Below, piece by piece: positions 17,417 through 26,586 of a DNA stretch of 64,000 bases. Location: the NCBI GenBank assembly GCA_963841845.1, contig CAWJEG010000013.1, forward strand, positions 372,001 through 436,000. The letters are read 5' to 3'. The notes below the pieces were generated by a model that was not told the origin of the DNA, ran no database searches, and saw only the letters and a list, made by a program, of their open reading frames with translations. The position numbers and the translations under genes were made by a program. Each line of letters opens with the position of its first letter. Positions within the stretch are counted from its first letter, which is position 1. Source of the DNA: CAVVGZ01 sp963841845. Lineage in GTDB: Bacteria; Chloroflexota; Anaerolineae; Anaerolineales; Anaerolineaceae.

Positions 17417-19351
17417 TTAAAACAAACCCATCACCCTGCCCGTCTCAAGGTCTATATCAACATCGAAAAACGACGGTCGGGTTGGTAAACCTGGCATTGT
17501 GCTCATTGCACCAAGCAGGGGATATAAAAATCCTGCCCCGGTTGATGCTCGGATGTCCTTAATTGGCACTCGAAAGCCCTTTGGAACGCCTTTGAGGGCT
17601 GGATCGTGGCTCAAACTCAAATGGGTTTTTGCCATGCAGACAGGTAAATTACCAAATCCAAGGCGGGAATATTCATCAATTCTTTCTTGGGCCAGCGGCG
17701 AGAAATCCACACCATCGGCGCCGTATACCTCCTTTGCGATTATCTCAATTTTTTCCTCAATCGAAAGCTCCAGTGGATAAAGGAATTTAAAATTAGATGG
17801 TTTATTTGCGGCTTTTACCACTGCTTTTGCTAAATCGACTGCACCTTCCCCACCAACTGCCCAGTTATTACAAACCACAACATCCTCTGCGCCGCCCTCT
17901 TCAATCGCAAATTTTTGGATTAAGCGATGTTCCGCTTCTGTATCTGGGGAAAACTTATTGATGGCTACTACAGCAGGTATGCCAAATTTCTTTGTTATCC
18001 CGATGTGATGAAGTAAATTGGGTAGTCCATTCCGTAATAAATCCAGGTTTTCCTGGACATATTCATAAGCAAGAGGCGCTCCTGCAACAACTTTCGGTCC
18101 TCCGCCATGCATTTTGAGAGCCCGAACTGTGGCAACAATTACGACAGCATTTGGAATTAAACCTGAATATCGGCATTTAATATCAAAAAATTTTTCCATC
18201 CCCATATCTGACCCAAACCCCGATTCAGTCACCACATAATCAGCAACCTTCAATCCAATCATATCAGCCAGAATTGAGCTGTTTCCGTGGGCAATATTGG
18301 CAAATGGACCGGCATGAACGAAAACCGGTGTCCCTTCAAGAGTCTGCATCAGGGTTGGTTTGATTGCATCGCGCATTAAAACCGTTAAAGCACCCGCAAC
18401 GCCCAGGTCGTCAGCAGTAATTGCCTCACCTCTCTTGCTGACCCCAATAACAATCCTCCCTAAACGCTGGCGCATGTCAGCCAGGCTTGTTGTCAAAGCC
18501 AGGATTGCCATAATCTCACTGGCGACTGTAATATCAAAACCCGTCAATCTTTCAATGGATTTCCCTTTTTCCTGATCACCCTGTCCAATGATAATTCCAC
18601 GCAGCATACGGTCGCTGGTGTCAATTACCCGCCTCCAGGTAATCGTGGCTGGATCAATATCCAACCTGACCAGGTTGCGTCGTTCTTCAACCGTTAGATC
18701 ATTTGGATCTTGCTTAATGATTCCTAATTTTTTTACACGGGCTTTCATTCCAACCGGAAACATCCGGTTCCCCTGCTTGTCTTTTGGCAGCAGCCGGTCA
18801 AACAACTGTTCATCCGTTTGGGTGTTTTCATGAAACATACGGATATCTATTGCAGCAGCCATTAAATTATTGGCAGCAGTAATCGCATGATTATCTCCGG
18901 TGAGATGCAGGTTAAAATCTTCCATTGGAATAACCTGGCTATAACCCCCACCGGCAGCACCGCCTTTAATTCCAAAAGTAGGACCTTGGCTTGGCTGGCG
19001 TATGGCTGTTACCACACGGTATCCAAGGTGAGCTCCCAGGGCCTGGCTTAAACCCACCGTTGTTGTCGTTTTACCTTCACCCAGCGGTGTGGGAGTGATC
19101 GCCGTCACGTCAATATATTTTCCATTCGGGGCATTTTTTAGTCGTTCTAGCACGCTTAATCTAACCTTCCCCATGTATGAGCCATAAGGATCGATTTCTT
19201 CGGGTAAAAGCCCCATTTCTGCCGCAACTTGAATGATAGGTTTTAAATCTGCTGCCTGTGCAATTTCTATATCCGAGGGCACAGGATTCTTTCGGAGTAA
19301 TTTTGTCGGCGAAAATTTATGTTTCTGGTCGGACTGGTTCTCCATACTCAT
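17417..19351 (-). CDS. fhs: Formate-tetrahydrofolate ligase
   Basis: The enzyme makes 10-formyl-tetrahydrofolate from formate, THF and ATP. It supplies one-carbon units for purines and, through methyl-THF, for MetH. Signatures include ITPTPLGEGKTTTTVGLSQA (P-loop-like nucleotide site), IRQPSQGPTFGIKGGAAGGG, GQGDQEKGKSIERLTGFDIT, THFGNIAHGNSS-like sequence (AGPFANIAHGNSSILAD) and PGLPTRPS at the C-terminus. I chose the ATG at 19351 because AAAGGA lies 6-7 nt ahead of it; an ATG five codons upstream is also in frame. At about 644 residues it is longer than the usual bacterial form of roughly 560, with extra sequence in the middle. No other Wood-Ljungdahl genes are in the window. Confidence 0.95.
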   Translation of the reverse strand: MSMENQSDQKHKFSPTKLLRKNPVPSDIEIAQAADLKPIIQVAAEMGLLPEEIDPYGSYMGKVRLSVLERLKNAPNGKYIDVTAITPTPLGEGKTTTTVGLSQALGAHLGYRVVTAIRQPSQGPTFGIKGGAAGGGYSQVIPMEDFNLHLTGDNHAITAANNLMAAAIDIRMFHENTQTDEQLFDRLLPKDKQGNRMFPVGMKARVKKLGIIKQDPNDLTVEERRNLVRLDIDPATITWRRVIDTSDRMLRGIIIGQGDQEKGKSIERLTGFDITVASEIMAILALTTSLADMRQRLGRIVIGVSKRGEAITADDLGVAGALTVLMRDAIKPTLMQTLEGTPVFVHAGPFANIAHGNSSILADMIGLKVADYVVTESGFGSDMGMEKFFDIKCRYSGLIPNAVVIVATVRALKMHGGGPKVVAGAPLAYEYVQENLDLLRNGLPNLLHHIGITKKFGIPAVVAINKFSPDTEAEHRLIQKFAIEEGGAEDVVVCNNWAVGGEGAVDLAKAVVKAANKPSNFKFLYPLELSIEEKIEIIAKEVYGADGVDFSPLAQERIDEYSRLGFGNLPVCMAKTHLSLSHDPALKGVPKGFRVPIKDIRASTGAGFLYPLLGAMSTMPGLPTRPSFFDVDIDLETGRVMGLF

Positions 19352-19423
19352 AATTATTCCTTTCATTTTATGTATAGAATGTTATTTTATGCTAAAGATA
19401 GTGGATTGTGCATTTAAAAAAAT

Positions 19424-21358
19424 TTATAGATAAAAATCCTGAAATTTAAATAGAGTCATCATGGTAATGAGCTGCAAAGTGATGATGAAGAATATCCCGC
19501 TCTTCTTGTAATTAAATATTTCCATAATCTCGTATCCGCCGCATAAAACAAAAGCTGGCGTCAGCCCCAACCAGATTCTGCCGACTTCTGATTGGGTCTC
19601 CCCGAATAGATTAAGCGCCAGATAAGTTATGAAAAAAGCGATTGTAAAAAGGTCAATAAGCTTTGTGTTATTATGTGATGCCGCATTTATGGACCTGACA
19701 AGTCGTGAAATAAAGAGCAATGCAACCGGGAAACCTATCCAGCTAAAAAAATCTAAATTATTTAATCTTAAGGACATCATTATTTGATAAAGATTAGGAT
19801 AAAAAGAATTGTCAATTGGGGTGGTTTGGTTTTGAATACGGATAACAAAATCATAATATCGATGATAATCCATAGCTGCTTTGTAACGCAAAAAGAAATC
19901 GTAATTTAGAAATGCCCGGAATGCCAGGTAAGCAATTATTAATCCTAGCCCGATACCGCCATAAATTTTCAAAACATCAACCAGCCGGTATGAACTTTTA
20001 TTGAATAAATAATATATCCCAGTCAGGATAATTCCAAACGGGATTATCGGTAATAATGCAAACGAAAAATAAAGAGCAGCATAATAAAAAATTCCAGTTA
20101 GTAACGCCAGCCAAAACGCCTTTCGAAGGAAGGTAATCAAGGTCAGCGTGATTGCAGCAGAAAATAAGAGCGGATAAATAACCTGGTATAACGTTAATGG
20201 CATAAGAATAATATTCGGAAGGAATACAAACAGAATTGCCGGTGAATAAACCAGAAGGTTTTTTTCAACCGAAAATATTTGTTTTGATAAGTAATAAATT
20301 AGAAATATTACTAAAAAGGATATCAACGGAAACACCCTGGCAGAAAAATTCAATAAGCGTAGCAGCTTGGCATCGTATGTATTTACTGAATCAATCAAAT
20401 TGGATAATTTTTGGGCGACGAGATAAAAAAGCATCACTCCCGGAGGTTTGGTGGTTAAATAGGTGTCATCCAGATAATAAGCGTCATAATTTAATAACGT
20501 GTCCAATATTTTCGGTTCGTCGCAGGCATATGCTGCATATCTTCTATGTCCTCCTCCGGCGTCTTTGTCACGGATCGTGTCATAACCACCACCATCAACA
20601 AATCCAAATCCGACCTGTAAAAGATACCCCAACAAAACCAGGAGTACTAGGTTCCGGAATTCTTTGCCTGGATTTTGGAGAATAAACCAGATTATCACGA
20701 ATGCTGTGAAAACCAATGGGATAAATAGAACATCTGTTGAGGTGAAATTTTTTATCCTGAAATACCAGAACCACCCAGGTATAGAGGTAAAAACCGGAAG
20801 GCGGAAGGCAAGAATTACCCAATGGATCATGGAACTTCCCATCAAAACACATATCATGATGGTCTTCCAGAAAATCCCGCCTAATGAAAATACCTTCGAT
20901 AGGCTCATCCGTTTGAGTGCATTTATTAATAATAATAACTGGACCGATAAGGCAGTAAACCACAGCAGGGTTGATTCTGCGCGCTGGTAAATCGTAAATG
21001 GAGTTCCCAATAATTGTGCGTTACCTGTTTTGAAAACCCCCACCAGGAATAATAAAAAGATGACCAGGAATAAAAGTACTGCAAAAAGGGTTATGAACAC
21101 ATCATCCCTGTCCAGCCAGATTTCAAACTTCCCCTGGAGTTTCTTCCAGGGTTCACGATTGCGTAGGGACAAAAAAAGAAGTAACCCTACCAGGATTAAA
21201 ATAAAAGTAACCAGGCCAGCAAATCCAATCCTAGCAGGTGAAAAGCCCAGGATTAGTGCATTATCTCCTTCAGACGGGATTTGAAAAAAGGTAAAAAGGG
21301 AAATTAATCCTTCAAGAAATGTCAGTGCCAGAAAAACGCGTATATAGTTGGTCTTCAT
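19424..21358 (-). CDS. Multi-pass membrane protein, GT-C glycosyltransferase-like
   Basis: A 644-residue protein with about a dozen hydrophobic segments. A loop contains YDAYYLDDTYLTTKPPG, and the KPPG after an acidic stretch resembles the substrate-loop motif of the GT39/ArnT-type lipid-linked sugar transferases. There is no soluble domain. I infer a membrane glycosyltransferase acting on an extracytoplasmic acceptor, but neither donor nor acceptor can be named. It stands alone, divergent from the small gene or remnant at 21442 and from another multi-pass protein at 21778. Confidence 0.6.
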   Translation of the reverse strand: MKTNYIRVFLALTFLEGLISLFTFFQIPSEGDNALILGFSPARIGFAGLVTFILILVGLLLFLSLRNREPWKKLQGKFEIWLDRDDVFITLFAVLLFLVIFLLFLVGVFKTGNAQLLGTPFTIYQRAESTLLWFTALSVQLLLLINALKRMSLSKVFSLGGIFWKTIMICVLMGSSMIHWVILAFRLPVFTSIPGWFWYFRIKNFTSTDVLFIPLVFTAFVIIWFILQNPGKEFRNLVLLVLLGYLLQVGFGFVDGGGYDTIRDKDAGGGHRRYAAYACDEPKILDTLLNYDAYYLDDTYLTTKPPGVMLFYLVAQKLSNLIDSVNTYDAKLLRLLNFSARVFPLISFLVIFLIYYLSKQIFSVEKNLLVYSPAILFVFLPNIILMPLTLYQVIYPLLFSAAITLTLITFLRKAFWLALLTGIFYYAALYFSFALLPIIPFGIILTGIYYLFNKSSYRLVDVLKIYGGIGLGLIIAYLAFRAFLNYDFFLRYKAAMDYHRYYDFVIRIQNQTTPIDNSFYPNLYQIMMSLRLNNLDFFSWIGFPVALLFISRLVRSINAASHNNTKLIDLFTIAFFITYLALNLFGETQSEVGRIWLGLTPAFVLCGGYEIMEIFNYKKSGIFFIITLQLITMMTLFKFQDFYL

Positions 21359-21441
21359 TTCCGAATTGAGCCTTTGCTATACGAATGACAGCTGAAATTC
21401 ATCAGGAATTATAACCCGAAAAATAGATAAAGGAGATATAT

Positions 21442-21743
21442 ATGTCCGTGAAGGAGCAAGGTTCATCAGGAGAATAATCTAGCCAGACAATCATTTGATA
21501 ATCGGGTTATAAATTCAAAATAGACGAATATTGACTGGGAATACGATCGATAGAAGAAATGCAACAAGGACTTTTGGATACGTTATTGCCTGGAAATTAG
21601 TTTTATATTCGGTAGTCTATACGAATATTATTCGTAAACTAACATTAATTTTGGGTTATCATATAAGAATATACATTCCTCCACACCATTTTTTATTTCA
21701 TTTATTGCATTTGGGTTTTTTCGGCATTGACGATGATCCTTAA
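21442..21743 (+). pseudogene. Possible small gene broken by two shifts, strong ribosome-binding site
   Basis: AAAGGAG at 21430-21435 sits 6-7 nt before an ATG at 21442, the best Shine-Dalgarno match nearby. The open frame ends after 11 codons (GAA TAA). Dropping one base there, and one more at an AAA TAG soon after, restores a frame that stays open to 21743 and would give about 99 residues, basic and then hydrophobic. I do not recognise the product. The late part is unusually His- and Ile-rich and may be chance. The rest of the 21359-21777 gap is AT-rich with no other feature. Confidence 0.25.
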
Positions 21744-21777
21744 CGATTTATCAACCTAACAATGGTGATTACGTTGG

Positions 21778-23058
21778 ATGTCACCCAATAGCTTTTATTT
21801 TGAAGGTTATGGACGTGTTAAATTGAATCATATTTCCATTAATCAAAGAGTTTTGTCTTTGGGAGCTCATAAAAAGCTTTATGCGGAAATATTAGTAGTT
21901 TTTGCGGTCTTATTAATTTCAATTAGCTTTTTCTTTATTAATTCGAGATTTTTATGGCCAATTGTTGTTGACACCAGGGATAAAATTTTCGGTGCAGATA
22001 CGTCTGATATTATCAATCTCATCCGGCAGGTCACTTTCGATGAAGATACCAGAAAACATCTGCTTTTCTCAGCAACAATATCTCCTATTGCCGGTTCCTT
22101 CCAGCAATTTTTGGGGTTAAACGAAAATCGATCTATTCGCCTTTCCATGGCGCTGCTGGCAGCATTAAATGTTACCGGAGTATTCATTTTTTTAAGAAAA
22201 TACTTATCAGCCACTCTCCCGGCTTTGTTGTTCGTCTGTTTCTATGCATTTCTCTTTGCTAACCTTGTCATTTTCAGCATTCCTGAAACTTATTCCTTGT
22301 CGAATCTGACAATCCTTGTTTATGTCTCAGCTTTATATATGCTGCGCAACACTTTAAACTGGCGACATTGTATCCTACTCTCCGCTTTTGCTGGATTCGC
22401 TTCTCTGTACAACCCCCCATTACTTTCTCTAATGATCATCCACCTACTCATGGTTTTTTTGCAGGGCGATTTAAAACGTTGGGGGATGATAACGGTCTCA
22501 AATCTTGCTATAGGAGTATCAATATTCCTTTTCGCAAACTATCAAGTATACGCATCTAAATTTATAAACTTTATTGGAAACTATATGGATAAATGGGCAT
22601 CCATCCATAACTTGTTAGACCTTACAAAAATTTTAGATGTAATTGCAAATTTTTTCTTTTACTCGATATTAAGTCCCGTTGACCATTTACCCGGTCGTTT
22701 AGGGTTGAAAGATTGGACCGGGTATGGAAAATCACTAACATATGTTTTACTGATTTTCTTGATTGGATGGTTTCTTGGTTACGCAATTTACATTGCCCTG
22801 GCAAAAAAACATGGAAATCAAGGGTTCGCAATCTCCTTGCTAGTCTGGATATTTTCTATGACCATATTCTATACATATTTCAATCCAAGGGATGCAATCC
22901 TTTACTCATCTCAAATTTTATTTCCATTATTGATACTTTTTGCAAATGCATTTGAAACAATTAAAATGAGACCGTCCGTCAAATTTACAGCCTTCTTATG
23001 CTGTTTATTGTTGATAGCAATTAATAATTGCCTGACTTTGTATAACGGCGTGAAATGA
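21778..23058 (+). CDS. Multi-pass membrane protein, possible GT-C glycosyltransferase
   Basis: A 426-residue protein with roughly ten hydrophobic segments starting near residue 40. Features include VVDTRDKIFGADTSDIINLI in an early outside loop (acidic residues where GT-C enzymes place their catalytic Asp), SIPETYSLSNL and FYTYFNPRDAILYSSQ near the end. These resemble family proteins with a PMT-like layout, but I cannot assign a named family. The ribosome-binding site for the ATG at 21778 is poor, and the true start may be slightly downstream. It may share a function with the other two multi-pass proteins at 19424 and 56054. Confidence 0.55.
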   Translation: MSPNSFYFEGYGRVKLNHISINQRVLSLGAHKKLYAEILVVFAVLLISISFFFINSRFLWPIVVDTRDKIFGADTSDIINLIRQVTFDEDTRKHLLFSATISPIAGSFQQFLGLNENRSIRLSMALLAALNVTGVFIFLRKYLSATLPALLFVCFYAFLFANLVIFSIPETYSLSNLTILVYVSALYMLRNTLNWRHCILLSAFAGFASLYNPPLLSLMIIHLLMVFLQGDLKRWGMITVSNLAIGVSIFLFANYQVYASKFINFIGNYMDKWASIHNLLDLTKILDVIANFFFYSILSPVDHLPGRLGLKDWTGYGKSLTYVLLIFLIGWFLGYAIYIALAKKHGNQGFAISLLVWIFSMTIFYTYFNPRDAILYSSQILFPLLILFANAFETIKMRPSVKFTAFLCCLLLIAINNCLTLYNGVK

Positions 23059-23395
23059 CAGAAACAGGAATATGTCATGAGATGTTGGGAAAATGATAAG
23101 GTCAATATCCATAATTAATGATTACGTCCTGGTGATCTAAAGATAGAAATGTCAATAAGAATTCAAGGCCAAGGGATTTCGAAAGGGGAAAATAATTCGG
23201 AATGCCTGGTTAATTTCCAGGCTGATCTATCACCTGGCAAAGATATGTTAGAAATTGCTTTATTGAGTGAATAAAACGTTATTATTTTAGTGATTTGACC
23301 CTTAATTCACAGAGCCAAAAAATTTATGGTCATGTTCCCTGTTTGGATAACAATTTTCCTCTTTATCGAAAGACATTATTAGAATCAGTCCTGAA
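23059..23395. other. Gap with one uncertain 41-codon ORF
   Basis: No recognisable gene is present. A short open frame on the plus strand, ATG at 23149 to TAA at 23274, encodes 41 residues containing VNFQADLSPGKDMLEIALLS. The composition looks protein-like, but there is only a weak AAAGA upstream and no family resemblance. It might be a small gene or the tail of a decayed one. Confidence 0.2.
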
Positions 23396-23800
23396 TTAAC
23401 TGTTGTTCATTTCAAGTTTTTCCAGAACTAAATGATTTTTTGGATTAAAAAACATATAGTACAAATTGGAAATTCCGCTTGAGCCTTTGGATTTAATTCC
23501 GAGATTCAGGATTTCTCCAGGTTCCAGCCGAAATGATTTCCGGGGGCTTTCAGAGAAATCCTCTTTCACAAAAAAAACATGATCCCCTGGTTCAACATCA
23601 AATTCAAGCTTGTTTAATATGATCACATCTCCAGCTTTATGACCGTCCATATATACCCCCAGTTTTTCAACCAAACCTGAAGAAATATCGGACCATGAGA
23701 TTATCACATGGGCTTTTATTGAAGTTAGTTCCCTGCCGCAAAAAACGCAAATCGCCTCGCCCTCTGGATTTTCTCCTGTACAGTACGGACATATTTTCAT
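23396..23800 (-). CDS. Zinc-ribbon protein with an all-beta-looking C-terminal domain
   Basis: A 134-residue protein. The N-terminus is a compact zinc ribbon with Cys at 4, 7, 18 and 21 (CPYC and CVFC). The rest is rich in beta-type strands (YMDGHKAGDVIILNKLEFDV, EPGDHVFFVKEDF, RLEPGEILNLGI) and resembles a small PEGA-like or carrier domain. No membrane segment is visible, so it is probably cytoplasmic. It stands alone. The zinc ribbon is clear; the function is unknown. Confidence 0.6.
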   Translation of the reverse strand: MKICPYCTGENPEGEAICVFCGRELTSIKAHVIISWSDISSGLVEKLGVYMDGHKAGDVIILNKLEFDVEPGDHVFFVKEDFSESPRKSFRLEPGEILNLGIKSKGSSGISNLYYMFFNPKNHLVLEKLEMNNS

Positions 23801-24424
23801 AAGGTATTCCTTTTGAATTGTTTATGATTAGTTTTCCAAAAATAAATTTGTTATTACAAAACGATTTAAAAGATAAAGTTAATCTTATCAGCCACAATAA
23901 AAAAAAGATGATGGAATAGTTATTAAAAATTTTACTTCAAAAAGAGAATCAGATAAGCCTTGTTACAAACATAATTTTTATCACCCCCCAATAAAAAGCA
24001 CACCCTGACAAATCTTGCTAAATACTGCATAAAGGAGAAAATAGCACCTGGTACAGGGAAAACAATTAGCGGTGCAATAATTTGATGGAAATCAGAGTCA
24101 ATGCGTGACAAAAACCTGTATTATTTAGCGGACGCTTATCGCATATTTGATGGTTTATTTTTGTACTGCATCCTTTCAATTGAGTAAGGCAACCGATTAC
24201 GGTATCGGCTTTGTCCACCCGAATGATTAGCACTTGGGGTAGTGTAGATTAGAGTGCAAAGACTATCAATCCCGACCAGAGGGTTTACTTTTGTTAATTA
24301 ATGGCTATAATATCAATAGGAATAATTCGCTCATCATTTCGCCTATGATCGCTCATGATCGTTTTATAGCATATGCCTTCAAAATATACCGATCATTGGT
24401 CACTAACAGGACTGCTAATTTATA
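23801..24424. other. Long gap with repeats and possible RNA structure
   Basis: No supportable coding gene is present. A 28-codon frame from the ATG at 24101 to the TAA at 24185 is too short to call. From about 24186 to 24285 the sequence is less AT-rich than its flanks and can form small hairpins (CCGAT with ATCGG at 24193-24208; CACT with AGTG around 24231-24258). A direct repeat, ATGATCG at 24345-24351 and again at 24355-24361, has a 10-bp period. It lies 64 nt before the helix-turn-helix gene and could be an operator. Confidence 0.35.
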
Positions 24425-24835
24425 ATGTTTACACCCTCGCAAGTTTCAGAGATACTCAAAGTACCATCTTCGACCGTTCGCCGATGGGCTGCAAGGTTCG
24501 AGCCTTTTCTAGCGCCACGTCTTGGCAAAAAACGGTCTTATACATCCGAGGATCTTGACACTTTCGCCAGGATCCAGGCTTATCTAAAACAGGGTTTTAG
24601 TCTGAATAATATAGATATGCTGCTACCGGTGATGGAGCCAGTACCTGAGGCTGGCACTTCCCTGTTGTCACTCACTGAGTGTGCCAAAACAATCCGGACG
24701 CTAGATGATATGCTGCAAGAGATGGCCGTCATAAATGCTGATCAGGATGTCAGGATTGCTAGGCTTGAAAGTCATTTGGATTGGTACACTACTCCCTGGT
24801 ATAAGCGCATGGGTAGGAAGCCCCCCATCGTCTAG
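24425..24835 (+). CDS. MerR-like helix-turn-helix DNA-binding protein
   Basis: A 136-residue protein. The N-terminal half reads as a MerR-type winged helix (TPSQVSEILKVPSSTVRRWA, then KKRSYTSEDLDTFARIQAYL and GFSLNNIDML). The second half is helical, likely a coiled-coil dimerisation segment, and ends in a basic tail (YKRMGRKPP). There is no ligand or metal-binding domain, so it may be a small regulator of the kind found near mobile or accessory genes. A TATAAT overlaps the start codon, so the promoter and start assignment are uncertain. Its only nearby partners are unrecognised small genes. Confidence 0.65.
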   Translation: MFTPSQVSEILKVPSSTVRRWAARFEPFLAPRLGKKRSYTSEDLDTFARIQAYLKQGFSLNNIDMLLPVMEPVPEAGTSLLSLTECAKTIRTLDDMLQEMAVINADQDVRIARLESHLDWYTTPWYKRMGRKPPIV

Positions 24836-25094
24836 GATTATGTGGAATTTATTGCCATAATGACACAACATCACCCACATCATCACTGAAATAATTCTGT
24901 CCCGTATTAAGCGATTTAGGCAAAAAATATAAGGCATAGGTCCATTTTTACCAATATCTCATGAAAAACAAACCACTTTCCCTCTCAATCGATATTTGTG
25001 ACTATGATTTAACCATTGTTTGCAACCCCAAGGGTCACTACACACCCATCATAAATGTAATGTAGGTTAAGTTACATGCCCTTCTATATTCGTC
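24836..25094. other. Gap between the helix-turn-helix gene and the 25.1 kb gene pair
   Basis: The two genes converge here. I see no further gene and no convincing terminator hairpin. Confidence 0.3.
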
Positions 25095-25421
25095 TTATGG
25101 TTTGTAATCTAACTCCTCAACCGGTGAAGACACCCTGTATCCATATTGCCAACCCGTAGAAGGGACCGCACCAAATCTTCCAAAGTCAGGGATTATTATT
25201 TTTGGTCACAAATTTTCCAATCTTCCTGCAGAAAGAATGACAATTTTATTGGTGCTGCCACTTCATTCCATTCCTCGTCCGAAATCAATTGGCCATATCT
25301 GCCCAAATGGGCTACGGTAGTGATATGAGGATATGAGTTATCGGAAAGGTATCCGTGACATGGATATTTTTCGGTTTCTGTTTCTTTATTCGGTCACTGG
25401 TTCCCATGTGGCACAATTCAT
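25095..25421 (-). CDS. Unrecognised small protein, frameshifted three times
   Basis: No long frame exists here, but a protein of about 107 residues appears if one base is dropped near 25388 (GAA [T] AAA), 25213 (AAA [A] TTT) and 25200 (AAA [A] ATA). The result reads smoothly, with segments KYPCHGYLSDNSYPHITTVA, HLGRYGQLISDEEWNEVAAP, and IIIPDFGRFGAVPS then GWQYGYRVSSPVEELDYKP. Its ATG overlaps the TGA of the upstream 25418-25720 gene as ATGA, a standard coupled start, which supports reality. I do not recognise a family. The three shifts have the same sign as those in leuS and cydD. A real pseudogene is the alternative. Confidence 0.5.
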
Positions 25422-25720
25422 TTAAGTTCACTCAATCGCGGATCCAAAGACCGCAACTCGTGGAGGTTGGATGACTGAACAAGGATCGCCAATGATTCTT
25501 TCAATGTGATAGTTCCACCATGGAGATGGAATATCTGTTCAGATTGAGGATATAAACCTTTTTTTCGCAATTCCAAATAAATGTAAGTCGATAACCTGTA
25601 CAGTCTTGATCTGGATTGTTCTGATCGCAGTTCTGAAATCAAAAAATTGATACCCCTCTTATAAACACTTCCCTTAGGAAGTCTAAAATAAATCCGTTGG
25701 AGTTGGAAATTGTTCGCCAT
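25418..25720 (-). CDS. Unrecognised small protein
   Basis: A protein of about 100 residues from the ATG at 25720, which has AAGGG about 9 nt upstream (an in-frame ATG at 25750 also exists). It is strongly basic and helical in the middle (FLISELRSEQSRSRLYRLST, YLELRKKGLYPQ) and ends near LHELRSLDPRLSELK. No family is recognised. It couples through an ATGA overlap to the frameshifted gene at 25095-25421. The pair lies just downstream of the tRNA-Leu gene on the same strand, a place where integrated elements often sit. Confidence 0.5.
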   Translation of the reverse strand: MANNFQLQRIYFRLPKGSVYKRGINFLISELRSEQSRSRLYRLSTYIYLELRKKGLYPQSEQIFHLHGGTITLKESLAILVQSSNLHELRSLDPRLSELK

Positions 25721-25791
25721 AAGAAACGACCCTTCTACACCCTCATACACGGGATAAGAAAGGTCATTTTGGCGCTACACTGACACGTTTA

Positions 25792-25875
25792 TGGGGCGAG
25801 AGGGGGTCGAACCCTCACAGTGTCACCACCGACGGATTTTAAGTCCGTTGCGTCTGCCTATTCCGCCATCGCCCC
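25792..25875 (-). tRNA. tRNA-Leu (anticodon TAA)
   Basis: An 84-nt class II tRNA read on the minus strand: acceptor GGGGCGA pairing with TCGCCCC, D-arm with GGC AGACGC, anticodon loop CTTAAAA giving TAA, a long variable arm as required for leucine, and a GGTTCGACCC T-arm. CCA is not encoded. Confidence 0.95.
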
Positions 25876-25908
25876 GCAAAAATAATTTTATCCTATCTGT
25901 TTGGAACG

Positions 25909-26586
25909 TCAAGGGCAATTATTAATTGTGCTTTTTCCTTGAATTTTTCTCACCAATTTCGCATAGGTCGTAAAAAAATGTACACCAGGGGAGGATAACT
26001 TCACCTCCAATTTTCCATCTGAAATGACAAGCCTTAATTCGTCTGCATCCTTAAAGATTGGCAGAATCATTCTTCCATGACCTATCTCAAAAGAAAAATG
26101 GGCATCAGATCCAACCGTTCCGGCCAGGGAATGCTCCACCGCAAACTCTTGCGCTTTTTTATTATCTTCAGAATAGATGCAGCGTGAGTTGAATATTTCA
26201 ATCGCATCTACATACGGGATAATTTCCAACAAATCGGAGGTTTTCCAACCTCTATACCGGTCAAAAGGATGAGATACACTGATGAATGCTCCCTGGTCTT
26301 TTAATAGTCTGAGAGCCTCCATCGGGGGAAGGCCACCGGGTACAAGTTCTTTCACAAAGGCAGCCAGAAATTCACCACAAGTTGTTTGGACCTCCTCGCC
26401 AACGATAATTAGTTCCGGTTCAAGCTTTTGGGCAATTAAAGCCCCTTGGATTTCGTTATGATCTGTAATCACGACCCGGTCTAATCCCTGCTTTTTTGCC
26501 AGCTGAATGAGCTTCTCCGGCTTGAGCATACTATCATGGGAATAGCAGGTATGATTGTGAAAATCTATATTAAGGTGTGTTTCCAT
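25909..26586 (-). CDS. PHP-domain metal-dependent phosphoesterase
   Basis: A 225-residue protein with PHP-family metal ligands: DFHNHTCYSHDS at the N-terminus, VITDHNEI, GEEVQT, SVSHPFD, and GSDAHFSFEIG near the C-terminus. Members hydrolyse phosphate esters (for example histidinol phosphate or nucleotide 5'-phosphates), but the substrate is not clear. It overlaps the upstream membrane-protein gene by 17 nt, so the two form an operon, and the tRNA-Leu gene follows. Confidence 0.9.
   Translation of the reverse strand: METHLNIDFHNHTCYSHDSMLKPEKLIQLAKKQGLDRVVITDHNEIQGALIAQKLEPELIIVGEEVQTTCGEFLAAFVKELVPGGLPPMEALRLLKDQGAFISVSHPFDRYRGWKTSDLLEIIPYVDAIEIFNSRCIYSEDNKKAQEFAVEHSLAGTVGSDAHFSFEIGHGRMILPIFKDADELRLVISDGKLEVKLSSPGVHFFTTYAKLVRKIQGKSTINNCP

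Noticed and set aside
23800..25800. Whole region called as an integrative element with tRNA-Leu as the attachment site
   Set aside because: No integrase and no second copy of the tRNA 3' end was found, so the suggestion stays at the level of a finding about unknown genes.
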